A stretch of DNA of 64,000 bases, taken from the NCBI RefSeq assembly GCF_019343195.1, contig NZ_RPHB01000003.1, positions 496,001 to 560,000 of the forward strand, in the 5' to 3' direction. The notes under the pieces were generated by a model. That model saw nothing but the letters and a program-made list of their open reading frames with translations, searched no databases and was not told the DNA's origin. The position numbers were made by a program, and so were the translations under genes. The stretch comes from Arthrospiribacter ruber (GTDB lineage Bacteria > Bacteroidota > Bacteroidia > Cytophagales > Cyclobacteriaceae). Every line of letters starts with the position of its first letter. Position 1 is the first letter of the stretch. Shown one piece after another: positions 34,916 through 42,631 of this stretch.

Positions 34916-35476
34916 TTATTCTTTTTCTTCGCCAATCTGGTTTTCTTCTTGGCTAAAGTCTTTGGGTTGGGGCAGGTCAGAGATTTTATTGATGCCAAAA
35001 TATTCCATGAACTTTTCACTGGTACCGTAAAGTAGTGGTTTGCCAACAGCGTCAGATTTACCTTTGATGGCAATGAGTTCTTTTTCAAGCAGCTTCTGTA
35101 TGGAATAATCGCAACTCACTCCTCTGATGTGTTCTACTTCGGTTTTTGTGACAGGCTGCTTGTACGCTATGATAGACAAAGTTTCCAGCTGTGCCGTGGA
35201 AAGTCTTTTTTGGGATTGTTGCTTGAGTAATATGGCTATACTGCTTTGATACGCCGGTTTGGTCAGAAACTGGAAACCACCACCCAAGTGCTCAAGTCCA
35301 AAGGCGAAATCCTCAGAAGCGTATTTTTGCTGAAGCGCATAGATTGCTTCCTGAATATGATCCAGAGGGACATCCGACTCAAACATCTCCGACAGACATT
35401 TTTGGATTTCATCCATGCCTATGGGAGATGTTGAGCAGAATATCAATGCTTCTATATGCTTATGTAGGAATTCCAC
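34916..35476 (-). CDS. scpB: SMC-Scp complex subunit ScpB
   Basis: The 186-residue protein has the two winged-helix domains of ScpB, with LEHLGGGFQFLTKP and SIIAYKQPVTKTEVEHIRGVSCDYSIQKLLEKEL as the most typical parts. It works with SMC and ScpA (kleisin) in chromosome condensation. A short acidic tail (about 170-186) follows. Its ATG directly follows the stop codon of the DksA-like gene, so the two are cotranscribed. scpA is not in the window. Confidence 0.92.
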   Translation of the reverse strand: MEFLHKHIEALIFCSTSPIGMDEIQKCLSEMFESDVPLDHIQEAIYALQQKYASEDFAFGLEHLGGGFQFLTKPAYQSSIAILLKQQSQKRLSTAQLETLSIIAYKQPVTKTEVEHIRGVSCDYSIQKLLEKELIAIKGKSDAVGKPLLYGTSEKFMEYFGINKISDLPQPKDFSQEENQIGEEKE

Positions 35477-35860
35477 TTACTTTTTGGCAAGTTTTGCCTC
35501 AATAGAATGCATGGTGTGGGGTACGGCCCTTAGTCTTTCTTTGGAAATAAGTTTGCCTGTGTCTACACATACTCCATAGGTGCCGTTCTTTATCCTCACC
35601 AAAGCATTTTCCAGGTTGATGATGAATTTTTGCTGCCTTCCTGCCAATTGGCTCAGACTTTCGCGTTCCAGAGTATCAGCACCATCTTCCAAAAGTTTCG
35701 AGGTAGAGGCTGTGAAATCTGTTCCTGAATCATTTTTCTTGCTCAGGGTTTGTTTCAGGGTGCTCAATTCCTCCTTGGCTATAGCTAATTTTTTCAAAAT
35801 AATTTCCTCAAATTCCTTAAGCTCCTCTGGAGAATATACTGTTTTTTCTTCTTGGCTCAT
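35477..35860 (-). CDS. DksA/TraR family protein with degenerate zinc finger
   Basis: The 127-residue protein has the DksA-like coiled coil (about 12-85, including ERESLSQLAGRQQKFIINLENALVRI) and the zinc-finger-region signature GTYGVCVDTGKLISKERLRAVPHT. Only one Cys remains of the usual four (CVDTG, then PHTMHS in place of CxxC), so it probably folds without zinc. DksA proteins act on RNA polymerase during the stringent response; this variant is common in Bacteroidota. It is cotranscribed with scpB. Confidence 0.85.
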   Translation of the reverse strand: MSQEEKTVYSPEELKEFEEIILKKLAIAKEELSTLKQTLSKKNDSGTDFTASTSKLLEDGADTLERESLSQLAGRQQKFIINLENALVRIKNGTYGVCVDTGKLISKERLRAVPHTMHSIEAKLAKK

Positions 35861-35951
35861 GATCTTAATGTTTTAACAGTGAGTAATCCAATCTACCGGG
35901 GGTGATTGAAAAGTCCCCTAAAATACGTCTAGCATTTGAAAATCAAAAATA

Positions 35952-35976
35952 AAAAAACCGCCATGCGACGGTTTTT
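35952..35976 (-). terminator. terminator of the 48-residue gene
   Basis: AAAACCG pairs with CGGTTTT around a short loop. On the minus strand it is followed by TTTTTTATTTTTGATTTT. It starts about seven bases after the stop codon of the small gene at 35983-36129. Confidence 0.65.
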
Positions 35977-35982
35977 GAGATC

Positions 35983-36129
35983 CTACAGGTTTTGGGCTCT
36001 TTTGATCAGGACTTTCTCGTCCATAATCAGGTGATAATGTATCCTTAGATACCGCTGAATCACTTTGAGATTTTTACCTTTTTCTTTGAAGTAGGTTCTT
36101 AAGGTCTGCGTGATGAGGTCAGGCTTCAT
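35983..36129 (-). CDS. small basic protein of 48 residues
   Basis: An ATG at 36129 opens MKPDLITQTLRTYFKEKGKN and the frame continues with KVIQRYLRIHYHLIMDEKVL to TAG at 35983. The composition (Lys/Arg/Leu/Ile/Tyr, no Cys) is protein-like, and a terminator follows directly. I recognise no family. It is below the usual length cutoff of gene finders. It lies between the large exoprotein and the DksA-like gene on the same strand. Confidence 0.5.
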   Translation of the reverse strand: MKPDLITQTLRTYFKEKGKNLKVIQRYLRIHYHLIMDEKVLIKRAQNL

Positions 36130-36191
36130 GGGCTTTTAAGATAAATTTAATTGCTACTTCTAATATACTGATTTTGTGTACTTTTTGCCAG

Positions 36192-39100
36192 CTACCTGTG
36201 AAATTTAGTGCCGACCACCACGGTTTTTCTTATATGGGATACCTGGCCATGCAAATCGAAAATTTCCAGCCATACAATGTAATACCCTGGCCTGACTTTT
36301 CTGCTGTTTTGGTCTGTACCATCCCATAAATAAAACCCGCTTTCTCCCCAGATGGCGTTCTGACACAATTCTTTTATCAAAACACCGGAAGGACTGAGGA
36401 TTCTTAATGTGGCGATTTTACCCGCGCTTTCCATCTTATAACTGATTGTAGTAAAGGGTTGTTCACCCGCGGCTTCTGGAATAAATACTTTTGGGATTAT
36501 TTCAAGCGTTAGATTTTGGTTTCCTTCGAAATGGTGGGAGTTACGGTATCCCGGACTGGCATATCCTTCAGTGGAAGAGGCAGATTGCCAGTTGTTGGGA
36601 TCGTCTATGGGGGCCTTGGGGGAAAGTCTTTCCAAAGAAACACCTCTTTTGTCTCTCAGGAGCGGATGGTGCATGCGTTCCGTATAACTGAAAGTTTCCG
36701 TAATGCTTTCGTCGGGATTCAAAAAAACTACATTGCCGGCGGAAATGGGATAGCTGGGAAGTGAATTGTAGGCTACAAACCTTTCTTTTTTTCCTTTAGG
36801 ATATTCCTGAAATAATTTTTCGGCATCTGTGGTAAAAACCAAAAATGAAAAAGGCTCTAGAATTTTGTTTTCTGAAAACAGGATCCGCCTGTTAGCCACT
36901 TCGTCTGATGCATTGAGGTTAGCCAGTTTCCAATCCTTCAGGTTGATGAACTTATGGCTTGAGTTATAGATTTCCACAAATTTTGGTGCTCCGGTCCTTG
37001 GGTTGAAAAGGACTTCATTGATGACCACATCACCTTGGACCGCTTCATCCGGCAAAATAAAATAGGTTTCGTTCTTTTTACCCTCAAACAAGTTGCCGCT
37101 GCAATCTCTCAAGCCATTTATCTCAACATAATATTGTGTATTGGTTTTCACTGGATCTTGCAAGTGTAGAATTATCTGATCTGGTGATGGGCCAATTTCC
37201 ACTTCGAGTAGCTCAAGAAAAGGTTTTATTTCTATTTGCACATTCCTGAGGTCTTGATTCAGGATTTTGTCGAACTGTAGCAAAACTGTTTGTTCGGAAA
37301 GGATATCACTACCGATAAATAGGGGCGGTTTCCGGTCCGGGATATCTTCAAATACCGAATTGGTTCTGCCCGGTGTTCCTCTTTCAGGGTCTGTGCTGGG
37401 CCTGATATTGCTTGGCAGGTAGCATTTCAAAAATGGATTGACGATTTCCAGGCTATATCCACCACTTGCCAAAGCGCTCGATCCGTATGTCTGCTGGGTA
37501 TAATTTAGGCTGTCGATGACATTGTCTTCCTTATCAAAAAGCTTCACCTGATCCGCAGTGTTCAACAAAGTGGGCCAGTTGCTCAGGCCAAGGACTTTTC
37601 CATACTTTTCAAATTGCGGACTTTGGTTTCTGGGGCTGAGGATGATGTACTCTCCCGGATCGAGGATGGCGCTTGGAAGTACGGTGATTCTCCTGGAATT
37701 GCCCAGCTGCATGCCACCTAGATACACCGGTCGGGTTCCTGCATTGAAAAGCTCCACATACTCAACATTGGGAAGGCTGTTGTTGGGCCTTGGTGCCGGC
37801 ATCACTTCATTGAGAATTATGTCTTTGAAAGCTATTGGGATAGGTTCTCCTACAGTAAATTCCTTTTGAATGGATGCTGTCTGATTTCCATTTAGATCAA
37901 AGGTGCTCTGAATTTCCAAGGCATACTTTTCCCCCTCAATCAAGTCAAAATCTGTTTTTAACAAAACCCTATGCCCGCTGACGAATACTTCGAGAGGTTG
38001 GGTATTGCCAATTGAGTAATTCCCCACAACCGAAGCGAAGACGGGGTCAATATCTTCGGAAAATATCAATAAAAGCTTCCTTTGGCCCAAGGAAGTTATA
38101 TCGATCAATTCCGGTGGTGTGATGTCAAAGATAAATTCCTTCATGGAAGCATGGACTGTAAATCCTCTGTCACTCCTCCAATTGGGAATATTCAATTGAT
38201 AATGCACTCCCTCCTCAAAGGAGATGTCAGTATAAAGGATAAGCTCATAAGGATTTTGCAGACTTAATTTGAATGTGTACTGAGGAAAATCATCCATAGC
38301 AAACCCGGAATGATCCAGCTCACTTTTATTGAATGGCAGGATACTTACCAATTTCAGGTTGTTTTCATCCAGCACGATAAGGTGTTCTAAAAAATCAAGG
38401 TATAGGAATTCGGCCAAAAGGGTCTCGGAATTGGATACCCCATGGAGGTTAGGAATGTTGCTGCCTTCAATGGTGATTTGTTCTCCTACTCGTAGTGGTG
38501 AAGCCAATTCCAAGAAAATGGTATAGCCGTCATCCTGAATTTCGATATTTACAGGTGGCTTCCCGTTGATTTTGAAGTTGGCCGTCTGACTGACACTTTC
38601 CGGTGCGAAAAATTGAGAAAAAGAGAGCTGAATAGTCTTCGGATTGAGGATCAATGGATTCCCAAATTGTATTGATTCATTAATGACCCTGTAAGTTAAA
38701 CTGCTGTTTGTATTTCCATCTTTACTTTTAATTTGGTTCAGGCTAAGTTCCTGATTGTGTTCCAAAGGATTTTCAAAAACAAGAATCAGGCTGCTGTCTG
38801 CCGGGAATGTCAAATCCAGTAATTTGTTGTTGGTCAAAGCGATCTGAGATTTGTCAGGCAGGAAGATTTCTTTATTAAAGTCTATCGCAACTTCAAAAGG
38901 GTTATGGATATGGACATTACTGATTTTAATAGGGTCTATTTCTTCACTGCTTTCAAATATACCTGCGTCATCCATAAAGAATCGTGCAGCAGTGCCATTC
39001 CCCGGACCAAATCGGATTTCCCATCTGATCCAGACTTCATTTTGTTGTTGGAATTCTTCAGGAAGTGGGACTTCATATAGGGAATAGTCTGTATTTCCGT

Positions 39101-39530
39101 TTGGGAAGGTGCTTTCATCACCGATTTGGATTTGACTTTGGAAGTCTATACCATCTTTTGAAAAAGAGACAAAAAGCAATATTGGTCTGTTGCCTGAGCC
39201 ATTGGCTTTTGTTTTGGCAAAAAAGGCCAGTTTAGGGTTTTCGAAGTGGGATGTGGAGGTTTTGAAGAAAACCAGGCCATTGAAGGAGCTTATGGCTTGT
39301 ACAGCCAATGCTTTGCTACCGGACCTTCCTTCTCCTGTTGCCTGGAATACTCTTGAACTGGTACTTCTCACTTCATTGGCAGACCAGCCTGGCAAAAATT
39401 CTTCAGGATGATTGGCGATGTTAAATGGGTTTTCAAAATCCTGGACTTGGGAAAGGGCAATAAAAGGGAAGTACCATGCTATCAAGGTAAAAAGATGGAT
39501 AAAAAACCCATGGCCAAAAACATATTTCAT
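36192..39530 (-). CDS. large exported lamin-tail-domain protein
   Basis: The 1112-residue protein has a signal sequence (about 8-27), a jelly-roll-like N-terminal region, several Ig-like/SbsA-type beta domains (about 200-560, and 745-835), and two lamin tail domains (about 570-700 with LNEVMPAPRPNNSLPNVEYVEL, and about 840-950 with INEVLFNPRTGAPKFVEI). It ends in a FlgD-like/T9SS-linked domain (about 1000-1105, with GFYLWDGTDQNSRKVRPGYY). Such proteins are secreted or surface-bound in Bacteroidota; some relate to gliding or cell-surface structure. Exact function is not known. It is divergent from asd. Confidence 0.85.
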   Translation of the reverse strand: MKYVFGHGFFIHLFTLIAWYFPFIALSQVQDFENPFNIANHPEEFLPGWSANEVRSTSSRVFQATGEGRSGSKALAVQAISSFNGLVFFKTSTSHFENPKLAFFAKTKANGSGNRPILLFVSFSKDGIDFQSQIQIGDESTFPNGNTDYSLYEVPLPEEFQQQNEVWIRWEIRFGPGNGTAARFFMDDAGIFESSEEIDPIKISNVHIHNPFEVAIDFNKEIFLPDKSQIALTNNKLLDLTFPADSSLILVFENPLEHNQELSLNQIKSKDGNTNSSLTYRVINESIQFGNPLILNPKTIQLSFSQFFAPESVSQTANFKINGKPPVNIEIQDDGYTIFLELASPLRVGEQITIEGSNIPNLHGVSNSETLLAEFLYLDFLEHLIVLDENNLKLVSILPFNKSELDHSGFAMDDFPQYTFKLSLQNPYELILYTDISFEEGVHYQLNIPNWRSDRGFTVHASMKEFIFDITPPELIDITSLGQRKLLLIFSEDIDPVFASVVGNYSIGNTQPLEVFVSGHRVLLKTDFDLIEGEKYALEIQSTFDLNGNQTASIQKEFTVGEPIPIAFKDIILNEVMPAPRPNNSLPNVEYVELFNAGTRPVYLGGMQLGNSRRITVLPSAILDPGEYIILSPRNQSPQFEKYGKVLGLSNWPTLLNTADQVKLFDKEDNVIDSLNYTQQTYGSSALASGGYSLEIVNPFLKCYLPSNIRPSTDPERGTPGRTNSVFEDIPDRKPPLFIGSDILSEQTVLLQFDKILNQDLRNVQIEIKPFLELLEVEIGPSPDQIILHLQDPVKTNTQYYVEINGLRDCSGNLFEGKKNETYFILPDEAVQGDVVINEVLFNPRTGAPKFVEIYNSSHKFINLKDWKLANLNASDEVANRRILFSENKILEPFSFLVFTTDAEKLFQEYPKGKKERFVAYNSLPSYPISAGNVVFLNPDESITETFSYTERMHHPLLRDKRGVSLERLSPKAPIDDPNNWQSASSTEGYASPGYRNSHHFEGNQNLTLEIIPKVFIPEAAGEQPFTTISYKMESAGKIATLRILSPSGVLIKELCQNAIWGESGFYLWDGTDQNSRKVRPGYYIVWLEIFDLHGQVSHIRKTVVVGTKFHR

Positions 39531-39678
39531 AATGTCTAAAATTAAAAAAGTGGCAGGTTTTGGGATAATTTTATCCGTTTAACTGATTTTCTTTAGTGAA
39601 ATTTGAAAAATTGAGCCTAATTTTTGAAAATTAAGCAATTATATATCTTGCATGTATCTTTTTTGGGAATTCTTCTTA

Positions 39679-39686
39679 TACCTTTG
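39679..39686 (+). promoter_or_regulatory. -7 box (TACCTTTG) of asd
   Basis: It matches TAnnTTTG exactly, 32 bases before the ATG at 39719. The upstream TTG spacing is not ideal. Confidence 0.5.
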
Positions 39687-39718
39687 CGGTTCATTTAAAA
39701 ATTAATCTGATCTAAAAA

Positions 39719-40708
39719 ATGAAACTAGCAGTAGTAGGAGCTACCGGATTGGTAGGCTCAGAAATCCTCGAAGTGCTGGAAGAGCACAATTTCCCATTTG
39801 ATGAATTATTACTCGTGGCGAGCGAAAGGTCTGCCGGAAAGAAGATGACTTTCAAGGGTAAAGAATATACCATTATGGGATTGAAACAGGCTGTTTCTGA
39901 GAAGCCGGACGTTGCGATCTTCTCTGCTGGTGGTAGCACTTCTCTGGAATGGGCACCGCAGTTTGCTGCTGTAGGTACAGTGGTGGTGGATAATTCTTCG
40001 GCTTGGAGAATGGATCCGTCCAAAAAGCTGATTGTTCCTGAAATCAACGCCAAAGACTTGAGAATCGATGATAGGATCATTGCCAATCCTAACTGTTCTA
40101 CCATTCAGATGGTAGTGGCTTTGAATCTACTGCACAAAAGATTTAAGATCAAAAGGATTGTAGTGTCTACCTACCAATCGGTAACAGGTACAGGTAAGGC
40201 TGCAGTGGATCAAATGATGGCTGAGAGAGCCGGAGAGAAGGCTGAGATGGTTTATCCACACAAGATTGACATGAATGTCCTTCCTCACATTGATGTTTTT
40301 CAGCCAAATGGATATACCAAAGAAGAAATGAAAATGATCAACGAAACCAAAAAGATTTTTGGGGACGATAGCATACAGGTCACAGCCACAACCGTAAGAA
40401 TTCCTACCATGGGAGGTCACTCAGAAGCTGTAAATGTGGAGTTTCATGAAGATTTTGATCTGGAAGAAGTGAAAGAACTTCTTGTGAAAACTCCTGGCGT
40501 GGTCTTGCAGGATGATCCGGCTAACAACATCTATCCAATGCCTTTGACAGCGCATAAAAAAGATGAAGTATTTGTAGGTAGGTTGCGTAGAGATGAATCT
40601 CAGCCAAATACATTGAATATGTGGATAGTAGCCGACAATTTAAGAAAAGGCGCTGCTACCAATGCCGTGCAGATTGCAAATTACTTAAGGGAACATAGTC
40701 TCGTATAA
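39719..40708 (+). CDS. asd: aspartate-semialdehyde dehydrogenase
   Basis: The 329-residue protein has the NADP-binding start AVVGATGLVGSEIL, SAGGSTSLEWAPQF, and the active-site Cys126 in NPNCSTIQMVVAL. The C-terminal part includes GGHSEAVNVEF with the conserved His. It makes aspartate semialdehyde from aspartyl phosphate in lysine, threonine and methionine synthesis. It has its own -7 box. The next gene starts one base after its stop. Confidence 0.95.
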   Translation: MKLAVVGATGLVGSEILEVLEEHNFPFDELLLVASERSAGKKMTFKGKEYTIMGLKQAVSEKPDVAIFSAGGSTSLEWAPQFAAVGTVVVDNSSAWRMDPSKKLIVPEINAKDLRIDDRIIANPNCSTIQMVVALNLLHKRFKIKRIVVSTYQSVTGTGKAAVDQMMAERAGEKAEMVYPHKIDMNVLPHIDVFQPNGYTKEEMKMINETKKIFGDDSIQVTATTVRIPTMGGHSEAVNVEFHEDFDLEEVKELLVKTPGVVLQDDPANNIYPMPLTAHKKDEVFVGRLRRDESQPNTLNMWIVADNLRKGAATNAVQIANYLREHSLV

Positions 40709-40709
40709 T

Positions 40710-41915
40710 TTGTCAATCGAAGGGAAATATACCGATGACGTGAAAAAATTTGTGCAGGATCATCTTAATGATGATCCTGCACAATTGCTTTTGGGCTATG
40801 CCGGTAAGGTAGACTTTGATCTGAGGTTTGCTGTTCAACAAATCAAAGCCCGGCAAAAAGCTAAGTCTAAGGTCCCAAGTTGGTGTGAAAATGAAAACCT
40901 GATTTTTCCTGTCAGCCTTTCAATGGAGCAGGCTTCTTCTGAGCTCACTGCTAGATACAAAGCAGGATTGATTTCAGGTGGGATCATGGCCGACCTTACA
41001 GGTGGCTTGGGAGTAGACAGCTATTTTTTAAGTCAAAAATTCCGATCGGCAGTTTATTGTGAGCGGAACAAGGATCTTTTTGACATTACAAAGCATAACC
41101 TCAAGATCCTGTCACCTGATAAATTTGACTTTGTTTTTGGAGACAGCATGAATTGGTTCAATAATCAGCAAGAAGTATTTGACTTGGTTTTTATCGATCC
41201 TGCCAGAAGGGGAGAGGGTAATCAAAAGCTGTATCGCCTGGAAGATTGCGAACCTGATGTGATGGCTCAATGGGATGGCTTGAAGACCAAGTCCAAAGCT
41301 ATTTTAGTAAAAGCTTCTCCCATGCTTGATATTAAGCAGGCTTTACAAAGCCTTTCAGGTCTTGCCAAGGTACTGGTGCTATCTGTCAAAAATGAGGTGA
41401 AAGAAGTTCTTTTGTTTTGGTCCGCGTCATCTTTAGAATCTGTTCCTCAGATAGAAGCGATAGATATCAGAAATGAGGCTTCTATAGCTTTTTCATTCAC
41501 ATTCGAGGAAGAGGAAAACACATCCAATAAGATAGCGGAGGAAGTAGGCCAATACCTATATGAACCGAATGCGGCCATTTTGAAAGCTGGAGCTTTCAAA
41601 ATTTTCGGACAGCGTTTTGGTCTGGAAAAAATCCATCCAAACTCACATTTTTTCACTGGAAATGAGGTGGTTGGACAGGTCCCTGGGAGGGTTTTTGAGA
41701 TTCATTCAGAAATCAAACAACCAAAAAAGGAGATCAGGAAACTTTTCCCTTCAGGGAAAGCCAATGTTTTGACCAGGAATTATAGCATGAGCACCGATGA
41801 ACTGAAGAGAAAATTCAGGCTAAAGGACGGTGGCGAAGATTTTTTGATCGGCTCCCAGACTGCAAAGGGATTTCAGCTTTGGCATTGTAGTAGGGTGAAA
41901 GGAGAAAGTGAGTGA
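40710..41915 (+). CDS. class I SAM-dependent methyltransferase with THUMP-like C-terminus
   Basis: The 401-residue protein begins with a PG_1098-type N-terminal region, then a Rossmann methyltransferase core (ADLTGGLGVDSYFLS at about 92-106, FDLVFIDPARRGEGN at about 158-172 as the catalytic DPAR motif), then a THUMP-like domain (about 320-400). It probably methylates RNA or a guanine, but the target is not known. The TTG at 40710 is the only reasonable start, one base after asd. Its stop TGA (41913) lies inside the first hairpin of a repeat array, so the last codons (GESE) come from the repeat boundary. Confidence 0.8.
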   Translation: MSIEGKYTDDVKKFVQDHLNDDPAQLLLGYAGKVDFDLRFAVQQIKARQKAKSKVPSWCENENLIFPVSLSMEQASSELTARYKAGLISGGIMADLTGGLGVDSYFLSQKFRSAVYCERNKDLFDITKHNLKILSPDKFDFVFGDSMNWFNNQQEVFDLVFIDPARRGEGNQKLYRLEDCEPDVMAQWDGLKTKSKAILVKASPMLDIKQALQSLSGLAKVLVLSVKNEVKEVLLFWSASSLESVPQIEAIDIRNEASIAFSFTFEEEENTSNKIAEEVGQYLYEPNAAILKAGAFKIFGQRFGLEKIHPNSHFFTGNEVVGQVPGRVFEIHSEIKQPKKEIRKLFPSGKANVLTRNYSMSTDELKRKFRLKDGGEDFLIGSQTAKGFQLWHCSRVKGESE

Positions 41916-42188
41916 AGACACTCACTTAGGCTCTTCAAACACGCACTTCTTCTTCGGCCCCCGTAAGTGTCTTTACTAACGGAAAACATATGCGGTTGCA
42001 GGGGAAGTGAGTGAGGACACTCACTTAGGCTCTTCATCCCATCACTTTTGTTCTTTTCAGCGCCCGTGAGTGTCATCACTAACGGAAAACATGTGCGGGT
42101 GCAGGGGAAGTGAGTGAGGACGCTCAATTTGGCTATTCATTCCCTCACTTTGGTTCTTTTCAGCCCCCGTTAGTGTCTCACTAACGGG
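41906..42188. repeat. array of AAGTGAGTGA hairpins with ~100-bp period
   Basis: AAGTGAGTGARGACACTCACT starts at 41906, 42005 and 42108 (last copy partly changed), each followed by an ARGTGT..ACTAACGG-type hairpin (41961-41981; 42063-42084; a perfect CCCGTTAGTG/CACTAACGGG at 42166-42188). GGAAAACATRTGCGG joins them. The centre (GTGTCTTYAC or GTGTCATCAC) is the same as in the 20.9-21.4 kb family. No gene is supported in 41916-42298. Confidence 0.75.
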
Positions 42189-42282
42189 TTCAAGGACACA
42201 TTCATATTCTTTGACCAATGTGAGTTAGTATATTGAAAGGGTCTTCTTCGGCCCCCGTAAGTGTATAACAGGGCATGGAATA

Positions 42283-42312
42283 AAAAAAGTGAAGGATTTT
42301 AGTCCTTCACTT
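42283..42312 (-). terminator. terminator overlapping the stop codon of the DUF4834-like gene
   Basis: On the minus strand AAGTGAAGGA pairs with TCCTTCACTT around CTAAAA and is followed by six T. Half of the stem is made of the codons for EVKD, so the terminator is part of the gene end. Confidence 0.75.
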
Positions 42313-42556
42313 CTTCGTAGTCGATGTAATCTCCACCACGTATTTCTTTGGTACGTTTTTCCTGATAATCTCTGGGAATATGGTCTACGTTCACATTACC
42401 ATCTTTTGGTTTATTGCGTCTTTCCTCTTCTCTTTTGAGGTCATTGGCGTGATTTACAAATTGCTTTAGCTTGCTTTTAAGGAAGAACCTCAAAAGGTTG
42501 GAGAATATCCATGACAAGGCTACTGCGATTAATATAAATTTTAAAATAAAACCCAT
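42299..42556 (-). CDS. DUF4834-like small membrane protein
   Basis: The 85-residue protein has one membrane helix (about 3-22) and a charged cytoplasmic tail. It ends RGGDYIDYEEVKD, resembling the C-terminal GxYVDYEEVK of the DUF4834 family of Bacteroidota, whose role is unknown. It follows carB on the same strand with 75 bases between, containing the carB terminator. Confidence 0.7.
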   Translation of the reverse strand: MGFILKFILIAVALSWIFSNLLRFFLKSKLKQFVNHANDLKREEERRNKPKDGNVNVDHIPRDYQEKRTKEIRGGDYIDYEEVKD

Positions 42557-42585
42557 TTTTTATAGATCTGAGAATCGAGAATAAA

Positions 42586-42620
42586 GAAGCGAGACTTTTT
42601 TTGAAGTATTGTCTCGCTTC
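42586..42620 (-). terminator. hairpin terminator of carB
   Basis: GAAGCGAGAC (42586-42595) pairs with GTCTCGCTTC (42611-42620). The minus-strand tail is only moderately T-rich (TTTATTC), so it may be a processing or partly effective terminator. It is 12 bases after the carB stop. Confidence 0.5.
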
Positions 42621-42631
42621 CACTTTTCAAA

